DNA from: Bacteroidota bacterium
GTDB taxonomy: Bacteria; Bacteroidota; Bacteroidia; Cytophagales; Cytophagaceae
DNA length: 64,000 nucleotides
Direction: 5' to 3'
NCBI GenBank assembly: GCA_023392125.1
Contig: JAEVZS010000030.1
Coordinates: 124,001 to 188,000, forward strand
Positions 7,970-16,530 of the stretch are shown piece by piece; within the stretch, counting starts at the first letter, position 1, and every line of letters starts with the position of its first letter. The position numbers and the translations under genes are program-made. The notes under the pieces were generated by a model, which saw nothing but the letters and a program-made list of their open reading frames with translations, was not told the origin of the DNA and made no database searches.

Positions 7970-9133
7970 TCAGGAATTCAGACGTGTATATGCTTCTTTG
8001 ATTTTCTCAAGAGGTACACAAAGAGACAGACGCAAATACCCTTCTCCGTTGCTACCGAAGATCATTCCTGGCGTAAAAAAGACATACTTCGTACGGAGAA
8101 TAGTATCGACCAATGCAGGTATATCCGGAATTGCCTTAGGGTCTTTTGGTTTGGCCCATACAAACATCCCGACCTGATCAGCACTATATGAAAAGCCCAG
8201 AAGATCCAAAATTTTATATACCCATTCCCTGCGCTCAGCATATATTTTGTTACGTTCTATATGCCATTGGTCAGAGTTATCCAGCGCCTTGATGGCAGCT
8301 TTCTGAAGTCCGAGGAACATTCCTGAATCGATGTTGCTTTTGATTGTTAGAGCAGCATTGAGGTATGCTTCTCCGCCCAGCATCATACCGATGCGCCAGC
8401 CAGCCATATTATGAGATTTACTGAGAGAGTTGAGTTCAATCGCAACGTCTTTAGCCCCATCTACCGAGAGTATGCTTAAAGGTGGATTCTCATTCAGAAC
8501 CAGGCTATATGGATTATCGTAGCACAGAAGGATATTGTTTTTGCGGGCAAAACTCACGGCTCTTTCAAGAACACTGCGTTTCACTTCGGTGCCGGTCGGC
8601 ATATGTGGGTAATTTAACCACATAATTTTGACCTTGCTCAGATCTTCCTTGTCAAGCGCGTCAAAATCAGGGTACCAGTCTTGAGCTTCTGTCAGATCAT
8701 AGTATCTGACATTGGCTCCGATCAGTGTTGAAAGAGAAGTATAGCTGGGGTAGCCGGGATTGGGAGCGAGAACCTCGTCTCCGGGATTCAGAAATGCCAT
8801 GGAAATGTGAAGAATCCCTTCTTTGGATCCCATGAGGGGCAATATTTCTGTTACCGGGTTTAAATCGACATCGTAAGCTTTTTTATACCATTCGGCAATT
8901 TTTTCCCTGAGTTCCGGTATTCCTCTGTATGGCTGATATCCATGACTGCCTGAATGAGAAGCTGTATTTACTAAAGCTTCGATAGAAGAAGGAGAGGGGG
9001 CAAGGTCGGGGCTGCCTATGCCAAAGTTGATTACATTCTTGCCTTCTTTATTAAGGCGGGCTATTTCTTCCAGTTTTCGGACAAAATAGTATTCTTTTAC
9101 ATTTGTAAGCCTTTCAGCTTTTGCTATAATCAT
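7970..9133 (-). CDS. PLP-dependent class I/II aminotransferase, probably for aromatic amino acids
   Basis: 387 residues, fold-type I aminotransferase. GIGSPDLAPSPSSI near the N-terminus is typical of aspartate/LL-diaminopimelate aminotransferase-like proteins, and NSLSKSHNMAGWRIG carries the PLP Lys in the SxSK motif (about residue 238). The C-terminal Arg region YLRLSLCVP is present. Its ATG overlaps the end of pheA by 20 bp, so it is translated after prephenate dehydratase and probably transaminates phenylpyruvate or a related oxo acid. DapL or aspartate aminotransferase activity is an alternative that sequence alone does not exclude. Confidence 0.9.
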   Translation of the reverse strand: MIIAKAERLTNVKEYYFVRKLEEIARLNKEGKNVINFGIGSPDLAPSPSSIEALVNTASHSGSHGYQPYRGIPELREKIAEWYKKAYDVDLNPVTEILPLMGSKEGILHISMAFLNPGDEVLAPNPGYPSYTSLSTLIGANVRYYDLTEAQDWYPDFDALDKEDLSKVKIMWLNYPHMPTGTEVKRSVLERAVSFARKNNILLCYDNPYSLVLNENPPLSILSVDGAKDVAIELNSLSKSHNMAGWRIGMMLGGEAYLNAALTIKSNIDSGMFLGLQKAAIKALDNSDQWHIERNKIYAERREWVYKILDLLGFSYSADQVGMFVWAKPKDPKAIPDIPALVDTILRTKYVFFTPGMIFGSNGEGYLRLSLCVPLEKIKEAYTRLNS

Positions 9134-9950
9134 GGATCATTTTACCTTTCTTATATTCTCCAAGTATCTTTAATTCCTGTACGAGCGAATTGATGGAAAT
9201 CGTTTGTCTGAACTTGTCATAATCTTCAAACTCACAGTCTACATAGAATGTATATTCATTGGGTTTGCCAATAATAGGGATGGACTGTATTTTGGTAAGA
9301 TTGATTTTATTTTCAACTATGATTCTGAGAACTTCGGCCAATGCACCGATTTTGTCGGGTAGCTGAAAGCAAAGAGTGGCTTTATTTGCGTTTTCCACGC
9401 GTTCTTTTTTATTATTGCTCAGAATCATAAACCGGGTATAGTTTTTCTTTTCCGTTTCGATTCCCTCGGCAACTAATTCCAGCTGATACAGTTCAGCCGC
9501 AAATCTTCCGGCAATGGCAGCTATGCCCTTTTCACCCTTTTCTCTGATCATGCGTGCACTTTCTGCTGTATCATGGTATTCTTCAATTTGAATATGAGGA
9601 TAATGGCTTAAAAAATCCGTGCACTGAAGAAGGGCCATATAGTGTGAGCGTACTTTTCTGATTTCGCTGATTTTTGTCCCGGGCAAAGCCATCAGATTTT
9701 GTTCAATGCGAAGCTGTATCTCCCCGACAATATAAAAGTTAAACTCACGCATTAGTGAGTAGTTGGCCAGAATGCTTCCTGCAATGGAATTTTCAATGGC
9801 CATAACCGCATAACTCACTTCGCCATTTTTGAGGACCTCACACAACTTGCGAAATGAGTCGCAATGTATGGTTGTAATGTCATTACCGAAGTAATCTCTG
9901 GCCGCAATATCATGAAAAGATGCATTGCCGCCCTGTATGGCTATTCTCAT
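9114..9950 (-). CDS. pheA: Prephenate dehydratase
   Basis: 278 residues. It converts prephenate to phenylpyruvate in phenylalanine synthesis. The catalytic domain begins MRIAIQGGNASFHDIAA, a variant of the usual GxxGSFS/GNASFH start, and includes the conserved ENSIAGSI loop at about 53-60. An ACT regulatory domain occupies about 190-265 (LPDKIGALAEVL, then the ESR-like KIQSIP). There is no chorismate mutase domain, unlike the E. coli bifunctional protein. It overlaps the upstream gene by 1 nt (TGATG) and the downstream aminotransferase by 20 bp, indicating tight coupling. Confidence 0.96.
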   Translation of the reverse strand: MRIAIQGGNASFHDIAARDYFGNDITTIHCDSFRKLCEVLKNGEVSYAVMAIENSIAGSILANYSLMREFNFYIVGEIQLRIEQNLMALPGTKISEIRKVRSHYMALLQCTDFLSHYPHIQIEEYHDTAESARMIREKGEKGIAAIAGRFAAELYQLELVAEGIETEKKNYTRFMILSNNKKERVENANKATLCFQLPDKIGALAEVLRIIVENKINLTKIQSIPIIGKPNEYTFYVDCEFEDYDKFRQTISINSLVQELKILGEYKKGKMIHDYSKS

Positions 9951-10486
9951 CAGAATAATCGTTGTAGTTCGGTTTTAAGATATACGAGGGCGTTATTGAC
10001 AGGATCCTGTTCACGCTGCAAAAGCTTTTCAAATATTCTTTTTCCGAGTTCAACACCTTTGGCGTCGGCCGGAACTTCCTGTGCCGATGTATTGATTATA
10101 TTAATAATGTCATCCATCGCGGTTTTTATAAGCTTCCATGCATTATCGCTCATATAAACCTGCTGTGAAAAATTATGACTCATTTCTTCCCTTATCTGAC
10201 TGATCAGTAATTGCTGAAACTGTGCAACGGTCAGCGCCGGCTGGTTAAGTCTGATCAACAGGCTGGAGGGAGAGATGCGTTCAAGAAACAGGGCCATACG
10301 TTCATATGCCTGCAAGCGAATAGGTAATATAGCCTCTGTGTTTTTTAACTTAAATTCGACAAGCCGCCTTTCAAATTCCTTATTCAGAAAGGATTTGACC
10401 ACCAGATACATGCCATACATAACTGCTGCGGCAGGAACAATAATTTTTACAAGATCTTCCAAAAAATCGAGATTCTTCATACCCAT
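9950..10486 (-). CDS. Conserved membrane-anchored protein of unknown function
   Basis: About 178 residues. One N-terminal hydrophobic segment (IIVPAAAVMYGMYLVV) is followed by a charged helical domain rich in Glu and Arg (KNTEAILPIRLQAYERMALFLERI), giving the look of a Bacteroidota-specific membrane-anchored cytosolic protein; I think it belongs to the DUF7935 group but cannot confirm this. An in-frame TTG at 10498 lies inside the promoter box, so the ATG at 10486 (or 10480) is preferred. It overlaps pheA by 1 nt, so it heads the pheA operon, with no obvious functional link. Confidence 0.8.
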   Translation of the reverse strand: MGMKNLDFLEDLVKIIVPAAAVMYGMYLVVKSFLNKEFERRLVEFKLKNTEAILPIRLQAYERMALFLERISPSSLLIRLNQPALTVAQFQQLLISQIREEMSHNFSQQVYMSDNAWKLIKTAMDDIINIINTSAQEVPADAKGVELGKRIFEKLLQREQDPVNNALVYLKTELQRLF

Positions 10487-10495
10487 TATTTTTGA

Positions 10496-10503
10496 CAAAA
10501 TTA
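10496..10503 (-). promoter_or_regulatory. Probable -7 box for the pheA operon (TAATTTTG)
   Basis: The minus strand reads TAATTTTG, matching TAnnTTTG, 9 nt before the preferred ATG. It overlaps the alternative TTG start, which argues against that start. No clear -33 element is visible. Confidence 0.45.
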
Positions 10504-10569
10504 AGAACTAAATTGAATTTTGGTAAATAGCATTGCGTTTAATCGAAAGCCCTTTTTAATTTTACGGAT

Positions 10570-10878
10570 ATGACAGATGGTTTATTGAAAAAGTTCCTTC
10601 CATGCACCTTTACGGAAAATGCTCTTACAGAGATTCAGAAGACGATTCAAACCAAAAATATACCACTTGAATATGGCTTAAGAGTAGGCATTAAAGGCGG
10701 GGGATGTTCAGGCATTTCTTATCTTATCGGTTTTGATACTTTAAAAGAAAGCGATGATATTTTTGACCTTGAGGGAATTCGTGTTTTCATAGAGAAAAAG
10801 CATAGCATGTACCTCGTTAATGTGTCGATTGATTTTGAAGATGGTGTGAATGCAAGAGGATTTGTATTTAACACCTAA
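10570..10878 (+). CDS. A-type (IscA/HesB-like) Fe-S protein lacking the C-terminal CGC motif
   Basis: 102 residues with the HesB/IscA fold: GLRVGIKGGGCSGISY at 36-51 carries the first conserved Cys (C46). Canonical members end in a CGCG motif that supplies the other two cluster ligands. Here the chain stops at NARGFVFNT, just where that tail should begin, and the in-frame bases after the stop do not encode it. The only other Cys is C12. It may belong to a shortened Bacteroidota subgroup. The role could be iron or cluster handling by a different ligand set, or a non-Fe-S role. It is convergent with the ChaN-like gene, overlapping it by 4 nt. Confidence 0.88.
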   Translation: MTDGLLKKFLPCTFTENALTEIQKTIQTKNIPLEYGLRVGIKGGGCSGISYLIGFDTLKESDDIFDLEGIRVFIEKKHSMYLVNVSIDFEDGVNARGFVFNT

Positions 10879-11720
10879 TGTGTTTTGGTCATTGATGAAG
10901 GTGTAACAATGATAAAATCAGCTATACCTTTGTTTTCATCTGCCAGTTTTGAAATAAGATCCTGTGCCGCACAACTAATGGTGACAATACGGAGATCTGG
11001 TTTTGCCTGTTTGAGAAACCAGTATATCCCTTCATAGTTATTACTGTGGTATGCTCCGTTGATATGGACAAAGCGATATCCCTGTCTGATATTTTGCAGA
11101 ATATTGTATGCCATAGTTGCATCCTTTATAGCCTGTGCTTCCAGCATGTATTTCATTCCGCTGTGCATGCCCATCTCTTTTATTGCTTTATAGCCTGGCA
11201 ATTCTTCATTAATATCGACAGGCAGCGGAGGTAAAAAAGCAGAAGCGGATTCTTTAATCCGGTATAAAGAATCCATGCCATGACGAGCTACTACAGAAGC
11301 ATATCTCCGGGGGATATTTGTGGCAATAAATGAAAGTTGATTATCCTTTGCAAATACTAGCAGGGGCCAGTAATCGGTTTTGAAATTCGGCCAGGTTTTC
11401 GCTTCTGCTTCGAAATGTCTGTATTCAATCAGCCCTTTTAAGAGCTCGTTAATAATAATCTGATCATCGGTTTCAAAAAATTCAGCTCCCAGGATAAGAC
11501 GCGACTTATGTTTTAACAGGTCCTGAACCAGCTCCAGCTGAAGCCAGTGATTTATCGGATTGTTATGCAACTCCCCGAAAAGAATTACGTCCGCTTCCAT
11601 ACATTTTTTTACCAGACTGCTGTATTTCATGGAATCACCTTTGCCTGAATATAACAGCCAGGCAGGCTTATCTGCTCCGCTTGTTATATAGAGAGCGATA
11701 AGTAACACCAATTGTTTCAT
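10875..11720 (-). CDS. ChaN-like (TIKI superfamily) exported protein
   Basis: 281 residues. An N-terminal hydrophobic stretch (QLVLLIALYITSG) looks like a signal peptide but has no lipobox Cys. The family motifs are clear: ILFGELHNNPINHWLQLEL at about 46-64, GAEFFETDDQ at about 78-87, and AYHSNNYEG near the C-terminus. Characterised relatives include Campylobacter ChaN, a haem-binding lipoprotein, and TIKI metalloproteases; the GELH and HSNNY sites would bind a metal or haem. The actual ligand here is not known. Its promoter box lies 4 nt before the ATG. Confidence 0.9.
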   Translation of the reverse strand: MKQLVLLIALYITSGADKPAWLLYSGKGDSMKYSSLVKKCMEADVILFGELHNNPINHWLQLELVQDLLKHKSRLILGAEFFETDDQIIINELLKGLIEYRHFEAEAKTWPNFKTDYWPLLVFAKDNQLSFIATNIPRRYASVVARHGMDSLYRIKESASAFLPPLPVDINEELPGYKAIKEMGMHSGMKYMLEAQAIKDATMAYNILQNIRQGYRFVHINGAYHSNNYEGIYWFLKQAKPDLRIVTISCAAQDLISKLADENKGIADFIIVTPSSMTKTH

Positions 11721-11724
11721 AGTT

Positions 11725-11732
11725 CAAATATA
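11725..11732 (-). promoter_or_regulatory. Probable -7 box of the ChaN-like gene (TATATTTG)
   Basis: The minus strand reads TATATTTG, matching TAnnTTTG, with exactly 4 nt to the ATG at 11720. This predicts a leaderless mRNA. Confidence 0.5.
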
Positions 11733-11836
11733 ACAGATGGCCCTATGAAAAGCAGCAGATGATCTGTCTGAATAAGCTTTTGGTTTTTTGAGATGAAAAA
11801 AAGTTTTAAGAAAAGGTTCTGTCTTTTTATCGATAT

Positions 11837-11853
11837 ACTCTTTGGCAAAGAGT
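11837..11853. promoter_or_regulatory. Operator-like perfect palindrome
   Basis: ACTCTTTG and CAAAGAGT form a perfect 8-bp inverted repeat around one central G. It lies 41 bp before the start of the small conserved gene at 11894 and between two divergently transcribed genes. The size and symmetry fit a dimeric regulator site better than a terminator, since no T run follows. Confidence 0.4.
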
Positions 11854-11893
11854 TTGTATAGTTACTATGCTGAAATCAGAAAATCTTTTAACT

Positions 11894-12088
11894 ATGAAAA
11901 TGCTTAAGTATAACAAAGCAATTCTTTCTAAAGTAAGTTTTGACAGGCAACTTTTTGAAAAGGAACTAAAGAAAGCCATTTCTTTTTTAAGCCTTCGAGA
12001 GGAAATAATGGAATTGGAAAATTGGTGCAGAGCCAAGTTCGGAGAGATTTATTCCGGTGAAATTAATCGCTGCTTTAATATTCAGTAA
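11894..12088 (+). CDS. Small conserved protein of unknown function
   Basis: 64 residues starting MKMLKYNKAILSKVSF. The pattern KVSFDRQLFEKELKKAI ... ELENWCRAKFG is one I associate with a widespread short Bacteroidota protein, which supports the second ATG (11894) as the start rather than the ATG at 11867. It is largely helical, with one Trp-Cys pair near the middle-to-end. No domain of known function can be named. It stands alone, preceded by a palindrome at 11837-11853. Confidence 0.7.
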   Translation: MKMLKYNKAILSKVSFDRQLFEKELKKAISFLSLREEIMELENWCRAKFGEIYSGEINRCFNIQ

Positions 12089-12294
12089 TTCAAAAAAACT
12101 GCGGATTGTTATTTCTTTGTGTTAGTTAACTTCGAAAAGGTTTTACTAGTGTATTAAGATATCTGATAGTCTGCTGCTGTATATATGGGCTGATGATGGA
12201 TTGAATTGGAATATTTCTATATATAATAGTTGAAAAGAAAGAATATTCATCTGATTTGCACTAAAAAAAAGTAACTGACGCAATTCCTTATTAA

Positions 12295-12326
12295 ATTGAA
12301 GTTTGTTTAAGGCTATAAACTTCAAT
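12295..12326. repeat. Inverted repeat in the OmpA-gene leader
   Basis: ATTGAAGTTT (12295-12304) and AAACTTCAAT (12317-12326) form a perfect 10-bp stem with a 12-nt loop. The half-site ATTGAA recurs at 12332-12337, right before the ATG. It could be an RNA hairpin affecting translation or a protein-binding site. Confidence 0.4.
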
Positions 12327-12338
12327 ATTTAATTGAAA

Positions 12339-13688
12339 ATGAAGAAAATTTATCTAGTTGCAGTCTTACTTATCGGACTTCTTTGCAAAGGGTATGGTCA
12401 GCAAAAACTGATAGATACAACCCTCTATTTTGACGTAGATAAGTATGATATCAAAGTGATTTATGAATCCGTGCTGAATAATGTTTCCGGATTGCTGGCG
12501 AAAGATTCGAGTGCGTGGGCTGAGGTGTCAGGGCATGCAGATATTACCGGTGCCCAGTTGTACAATCAGAAGCTTTCATTGAAGCGGACTGAATCAGTAA
12601 TTAAATACCTTCATAAAAATAAAATAGCAGACAAGCAGGTGAAAGGCTTTCATTATGGTAGTTCCAAACCTGTTGCATCCAATAGTACGAAAGCAGGAAG
12701 AGCAAAAAACCGCAGAGTTCATGTTGTAGTATATGCCAGACCTGTAACAGAAGTTCCTAAACAGCTGACTAAAGCTGCCGAGACCAGCCAAAATCCGGCA
12801 GGCTTACCTGATTCGTTGTTTAAAAGCGGTGTCACTTATTCCAGAATACCGGTAAAAGAGGAAGTGCCGGTGCGGACTGAAATTGATGTCTTCTATAATA
12901 AGGAGGATTTTGCTTACTTCTATAATTCCCACCGGACGATCGTTCATACTATTCGTGAGGCTGAAATGATCATTGATACGAATACATTTGCTCTTCCGCC
13001 AAGAGGGACCATATACAAAAATGATCGTGTTCGGATGGATTTTGCCGAGATGGATAAAAAGGGAGAGATGCTGTACCATCGGGTGAGCCTTCGTTCCGAT
13101 TCAAAAGAAAATCTGGATGCTGCCTATATTCTGTGCCTGGATCTGGATACCCTGAAGCTGGCGAAAGACAAGAAAATTGAATTTTATATTCCTGAGCAGT
13201 TTGTAAAAGCCGGTACCAATATATACTACTCAAACGATCAGAAAGTATGGAGCCTGTATGATAAACCCAAATACAACTCCTTTCATAAAAGCTATGCTAT
13301 TAATATGCAAAATGATGGCTGTTTTGCCGTTGCAGGAGTTGCCAGTAATGAAAAGTCTGTAAATCTTACAGGAAAATATCATTCCAAAATAAAGGGTAAT
13401 AAAGTAACAGAAGATCCTGAGTTTTATTTTGTATATAAAAACAGCAATACAATACTGGCGGCAGATGAAGTAGGAAACGGATCTTTTCGTTTTAGTGGCC
13501 TGAAAGCCGGAGAAACCGGTACGCTTATTGGAGTGGTGAAAAATGACGGTAATATAATGTTCCTGGCTAAAGAAGAGCTGTCATTGAAATCCGGATCAGA
13601 TACGCACAATACAGGAAACGTTAAGTTTTCTGTTGTTAACCATTTTGAGATGGAGAGAGCGCTACTGGGGGTTTATAAGGAAAACTAG
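12339..13688 (+). CDS. Exported protein with an N-terminal OmpA-like peptidoglycan-binding domain
   Basis: 449 residues from the ATG at 12339 (an in-frame TTG lies two codons upstream). A signal peptide ends near GLLCKGYGQ. The OmpA/MotB-like domain is at about 25-130: LYFDVDKYDIK, SGHADITG (the usual GHTDxxG with Ala for Thr) and KNRRVHVVVYA. The remaining 320 residues are beta-rich and have no domain I recognise. Placing the OmpA domain at the N-terminus instead of the C-terminus is uncommon but known in Bacteroidota. It is likely a periplasmic or outer-membrane protein tethered to peptidoglycan. A terminator follows. Confidence 0.88.
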   Translation: MKKIYLVAVLLIGLLCKGYGQQKLIDTTLYFDVDKYDIKVIYESVLNNVSGLLAKDSSAWAEVSGHADITGAQLYNQKLSLKRTESVIKYLHKNKIADKQVKGFHYGSSKPVASNSTKAGRAKNRRVHVVVYARPVTEVPKQLTKAAETSQNPAGLPDSLFKSGVTYSRIPVKEEVPVRTEIDVFYNKEDFAYFYNSHRTIVHTIREAEMIIDTNTFALPPRGTIYKNDRVRMDFAEMDKKGEMLYHRVSLRSDSKENLDAAYILCLDLDTLKLAKDKKIEFYIPEQFVKAGTNIYYSNDQKVWSLYDKPKYNSFHKSYAINMQNDGCFAVAGVASNEKSVNLTGKYHSKIKGNKVTEDPEFYFVYKNSNTILAADEVGNGSFRFSGLKAGETGTLIGVVKNDGNIMFLAKEELSLKSGSDTHNTGNVKFSVVNHFEMERALLGVYKEN

Positions 13689-13742
13689 GTTAAACAGATT
13701 TTGATCTTTTGTGAAAGTATGTTCTTTTACAAAAGTCCAACC

Positions 13743-13786
13743 CGCAAAAAGGAGATTGTCCGCACAGGCATCTCCTTTTTGCGTTT
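13743..13786 (+). terminator. Hairpin terminator after the OmpA-domain gene
   Basis: CGCAAAAAGGAGAT (13743-13756) pairs perfectly with ATCTCCTTTTTGCG (13770-13783), with a 13-nt loop and a short T run. The stem carries A and T runs on both strands, so it could also serve leftward transcripts. Confidence 0.8.
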
Positions 13787-13918
13787 CATAGAATAAACCC
13801 TTTCGCTTGTGCTTCTTGCAGTTGTACAATAAGTGGTGACTATTATTGGGACAAAGCCGGGGTTGAAAGCGGTATGTTGTATTATTCAGGTTGGGACTTT
13901 TTTGTTTTGCGCCATGTA

Positions 13919-14491
13919 TCAGTTACCGGTAGAAACTGCTTTGTTGCGTTTGTATGAAGCAAAAGCTTTACTGATTATAGGCTGAATACGTGAATAGCCG
14001 GAAAAGAACAGACAGATAAACGCTGCTCCGAACGATGCACCGTTAAAACCGGAAGATGAAGCCCAAAAGTGAAATCCTGCATTAATAACAAGAAACAGCC
14101 CCGTAAGAGCAATACTCATTTGTCCGACCGGTCTCCAGACTGCGAGCATTAATATACCCTGAATTGCAGAGTATGCAATGAAGAATATTGCCGGATTGCT
14201 CATGAAAGAGAAAAAGACCGGAACAAGTCCGGTAGCCATTCCCAGTGTCAGACAGGAAAGTAATAATTGTGTATTGTTATGAACATGCTTTTTGGATCGA
14301 AAACAAACTTTGAGAAGCCGGATAAGGGGTTTAATAAGAGAAAATCCGCATATAAAGATCAGGATGGAAAGCTCAGGCTGCTCAGGGTCCCCCGTCAAAG
14401 CGCTGGCTATCCAGAGTATTGCCATAAAAAATAAAACGATTGCATTGTCAATAGCGCACCAGTCTGATCCCTGCTTTTTTCCACCCCACAT
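13919..14491 (-). CDS. Polytopic membrane protein of unknown function
   Basis: 190 residues from an ATG at 14491 (a GTG two codons upstream is possible). About six hydrophobic helices are visible, including NAIVLFFMAILWIASAL, ILIFICGFSLI, LLLSCLTLGMATGLV and FFIAYSAIQGILML. The first 15 residues are cytoplasmic and Lys/Gly-rich. No catalytic or transport signature is recognised. The promoter region carries nested inverted repeats at 14501-14555. Confidence 0.75.
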   Translation of the reverse strand: MWGGKKQGSDWCAIDNAIVLFFMAILWIASALTGDPEQPELSILIFICGFSLIKPLIRLLKVCFRSKKHVHNNTQLLLSCLTLGMATGLVPVFFSFMSNPAIFFIAYSAIQGILMLAVWRPVGQMSIALTGLFLVINAGFHFWASSSGFNGASFGAAFICLFFSGYSRIQPIISKAFASYKRNKAVSTGN

Positions 14492-14500
14492 AAGCACTGT

Positions 14501-14555
14501 CGTTATTTCTTATATAACTAACTGCTTAACAACGCCAGTTGTTACTGAAATAACG
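14501..14555. repeat. Nested inverted repeats upstream of the membrane protein
   Basis: The outer pair CGTTATTTC (14501-14509) and GAAATAACG (14547-14555) is perfect. The inner pair TAACAAC/GTTGTTA (14527-14533, 14538-14544) is perfect around GCCA. It lies just upstream of the leftward membrane protein start, so an operator or a leader hairpin is plausible. Confidence 0.4.
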
Positions 14556-14591
14556 AATATCGTCTTAATACAATAAAGCAGGGGCCGGATC

Positions 14592-16463
14592 TTATAGCTT
14601 TTCCGCCAGTTCCAGCCAGCGATTGGTTTTTTTGTCTATTATCTGAATTATTTCTTCAATTTTCTGCGCCCATTCCCTCATTTCACTATGATCGCCGGTT
14701 CCGGTGTTTAGGCGTGCTATGTATGCGTTCTTTTCGTTCTCCAGTACTTCTATTTCACTTTCCAGCGTCTCGTATTCTTTTTTCTCCTTAAAGGACAGCT
14801 TTTTTGTATCAGAATGATCAGGTGTTTTCTCCTGTTTTACAGCGATCGTTTTTGCTGTCCGTTTCAGATTCTCTTCTTTTTCCTTTTCCAGAAGCCATTC
14901 CCGATAGTCTGTATAATTTCCGTTGAAATCTCTGATTTGCCCGTTTCCTTCAAAGATAAACAGATGATCGGCCAGTTTGTCAAGGAAATAGCGATCGTGG
15001 GTAACTATAAGCAGGCATCCGCCGAAGTTTTCAAGAAAATCTTCCAGCGTGTTGAGCGTTACAATATCCAGGTCATTTGTTGGTTCATCCAGAATCAAAA
15101 AGTTAGGATTAGCCATTAGTACTTTTAACAATTGAAGGCGTTTGCGTTCTCCGCCGCTCAGCTTCCTTATAAAGCTGTATTGCAATGCAGCATCAAAGCC
15201 AAAAAGTTCTAAAAACTTTGAAGCTGTTACTATAGTTCCGTTGCTTAGTGAGATAACTTCGGCAACTTCCTTTACAAGATCAATTACCCTCTGATCTTCA
15301 TTGTAAACCAGGCCTTCCTGTTTATAATAACCGAATCTGGTTGTTTCCCCTTTTACGATACTGCCGGAATCCGGCGACAAAGCGCCGGTTATAAGATTCA
15401 GAAATGTAGATTTGCCGGTGCCATTCTTCCCGACGATCCCGATCCGTTCCTGTTTTTTGAATATATAAGTGAAGTTATCAATGATGGTTTTATTTCCATA
15501 GTTTTTAATAATGGCGTCTATTTCCAGAACCTTATTGCCCTGGCGCGTAGTTTTTACCTGTAGCTCAAGTTTTTGCTCGGTTTGTACAGCCGAAGCTTTT
15601 TCTTTTAATTCGTAAAAAGCATCGATACGGTATTTGGCTTTGGTACCTCTGGCCTTGGGTTGTCGGCGAATCCATTCAAGCTCTTTGCGCATCAGGTTTT
15701 TAGCCTTATCGGTAGATGCCGCTTCCTGAGCGTGTCGTTCTTCTTTTTTTTCAAGAAAATAGCTGTAATTGCCCTGATATTTATACAGGTTGGCATTATC
15801 CAGTTCTATTATTTCGCTGGTTACAGCCTCAAGGAAATAACGGTCGTGCGTAACCATCAACAGAGTAGTGTTTTTTGAGCTCAGATAGTTTTGCAGCCAT
15901 TCTATTGTCTCAAGATCCAGATGGTTGGTAGGTTCATCCAGAATGAGCAAATCAGGATCAGAAATCAGGAGCTTTGCCAGGGCCACTCTTTTTTTCTGTC
16001 CGCCGGAGAGGCTTTTAATAGAAGCTTCGAAGTCGGGAAGCCCTACCTTTCCGATAATTTCTTTGATTTGCTGTTCATAATCCCATGCATTGAACTTGTC
16101 CATATCTTCCATAGCCCGCTGAAGAGCCTGAGTGTCGTCAGGTTTTCGAATACAGTCTTCGTAGCGTGCAATAATCTGCAGCACTTCAATATCATTGCTG
16201 TATAATGCATCTTTTACGGTAAGAGCATCGCCGAAGTCCGGTTCCTGGTGCAGAAAACCTCTGCGGATATCCCGGTTTACGGCAACGATTCCCTCATCGG
16301 GAGCTTCGATACCGGATAAAACTTTTAATAGTGTTGACTTTCCTGAGCCGTTTATGCCAATGAGAGCTACTTTTTGCCCGCGGTTCAAACCGAATGAAAT
16401 GTTTTTAAACAGCCATTTATCTTCGTACGCTTTGGATACAGATTCTGCAGAGATGTAATTCAT
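14592..16463 (-). CDS. uup: ABC-F family ATPase, Uup type
   Basis: 623 residues with two ABC domains and no membrane segments. Domain 1 has Walker A GINGSGKST at about 36-44, signature LSGGQKKR and Walker B LLILDEPTNHLDLET. Domain 2 has GKNGTGKST, LSGGERKR and FLILDEPTNDLDIVT. A C-terminal coiled coil (about 545-623, KLSFKEKKEYETLESEIEV) is the mark of the Uup subgroup and binds nucleic acid there. ABC-F proteins act on ribosomes; Uup also affects transposon excision and DNA repair in E. coli. It stands alone, with no antibiotic-resistance context. Confidence 0.93.
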   Translation of the reverse strand: MNYISAESVSKAYEDKWLFKNISFGLNRGQKVALIGINGSGKSTLLKVLSGIEAPDEGIVAVNRDIRRGFLHQEPDFGDALTVKDALYSNDIEVLQIIARYEDCIRKPDDTQALQRAMEDMDKFNAWDYEQQIKEIIGKVGLPDFEASIKSLSGGQKKRVALAKLLISDPDLLILDEPTNHLDLETIEWLQNYLSSKNTTLLMVTHDRYFLEAVTSEIIELDNANLYKYQGNYSYFLEKKEERHAQEAASTDKAKNLMRKELEWIRRQPKARGTKAKYRIDAFYELKEKASAVQTEQKLELQVKTTRQGNKVLEIDAIIKNYGNKTIIDNFTYIFKKQERIGIVGKNGTGKSTFLNLITGALSPDSGSIVKGETTRFGYYKQEGLVYNEDQRVIDLVKEVAEVISLSNGTIVTASKFLELFGFDAALQYSFIRKLSGGERKRLQLLKVLMANPNFLILDEPTNDLDIVTLNTLEDFLENFGGCLLIVTHDRYFLDKLADHLFIFEGNGQIRDFNGNYTDYREWLLEKEKEENLKRTAKTIAVKQEKTPDHSDTKKLSFKEKKEYETLESEIEVLENEKNAYIARLNTGTGDHSEMREWAQKIEEIIQIIDKKTNRWLELAEKL

Positions 16464-16506
16464 AAGGTAAAAATAAAGGTGTAGAAGCTAAAAAAATAAT
16501 ATGCAT

Positions 16507-16529
16507 AAAAAAATCCCCGTATTGGGGAT
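16507..16529 (-). terminator. Rho-independent terminator after the GH57 gene
   Basis: On the minus strand a 6-bp stem ATCCCC/GGGGAT with a 5-nt loop is followed by a T run. It begins immediately after the GH57 stop codon. Confidence 0.85.
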
Positions 16530-16530
16530 C

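Noticed and set aside
12333..12338. TTG as the start of the OmpA-domain protein
   Set aside because: An ATG with a good signal peptide lies two codons further on; the TTG belongs to the half-site repeat.
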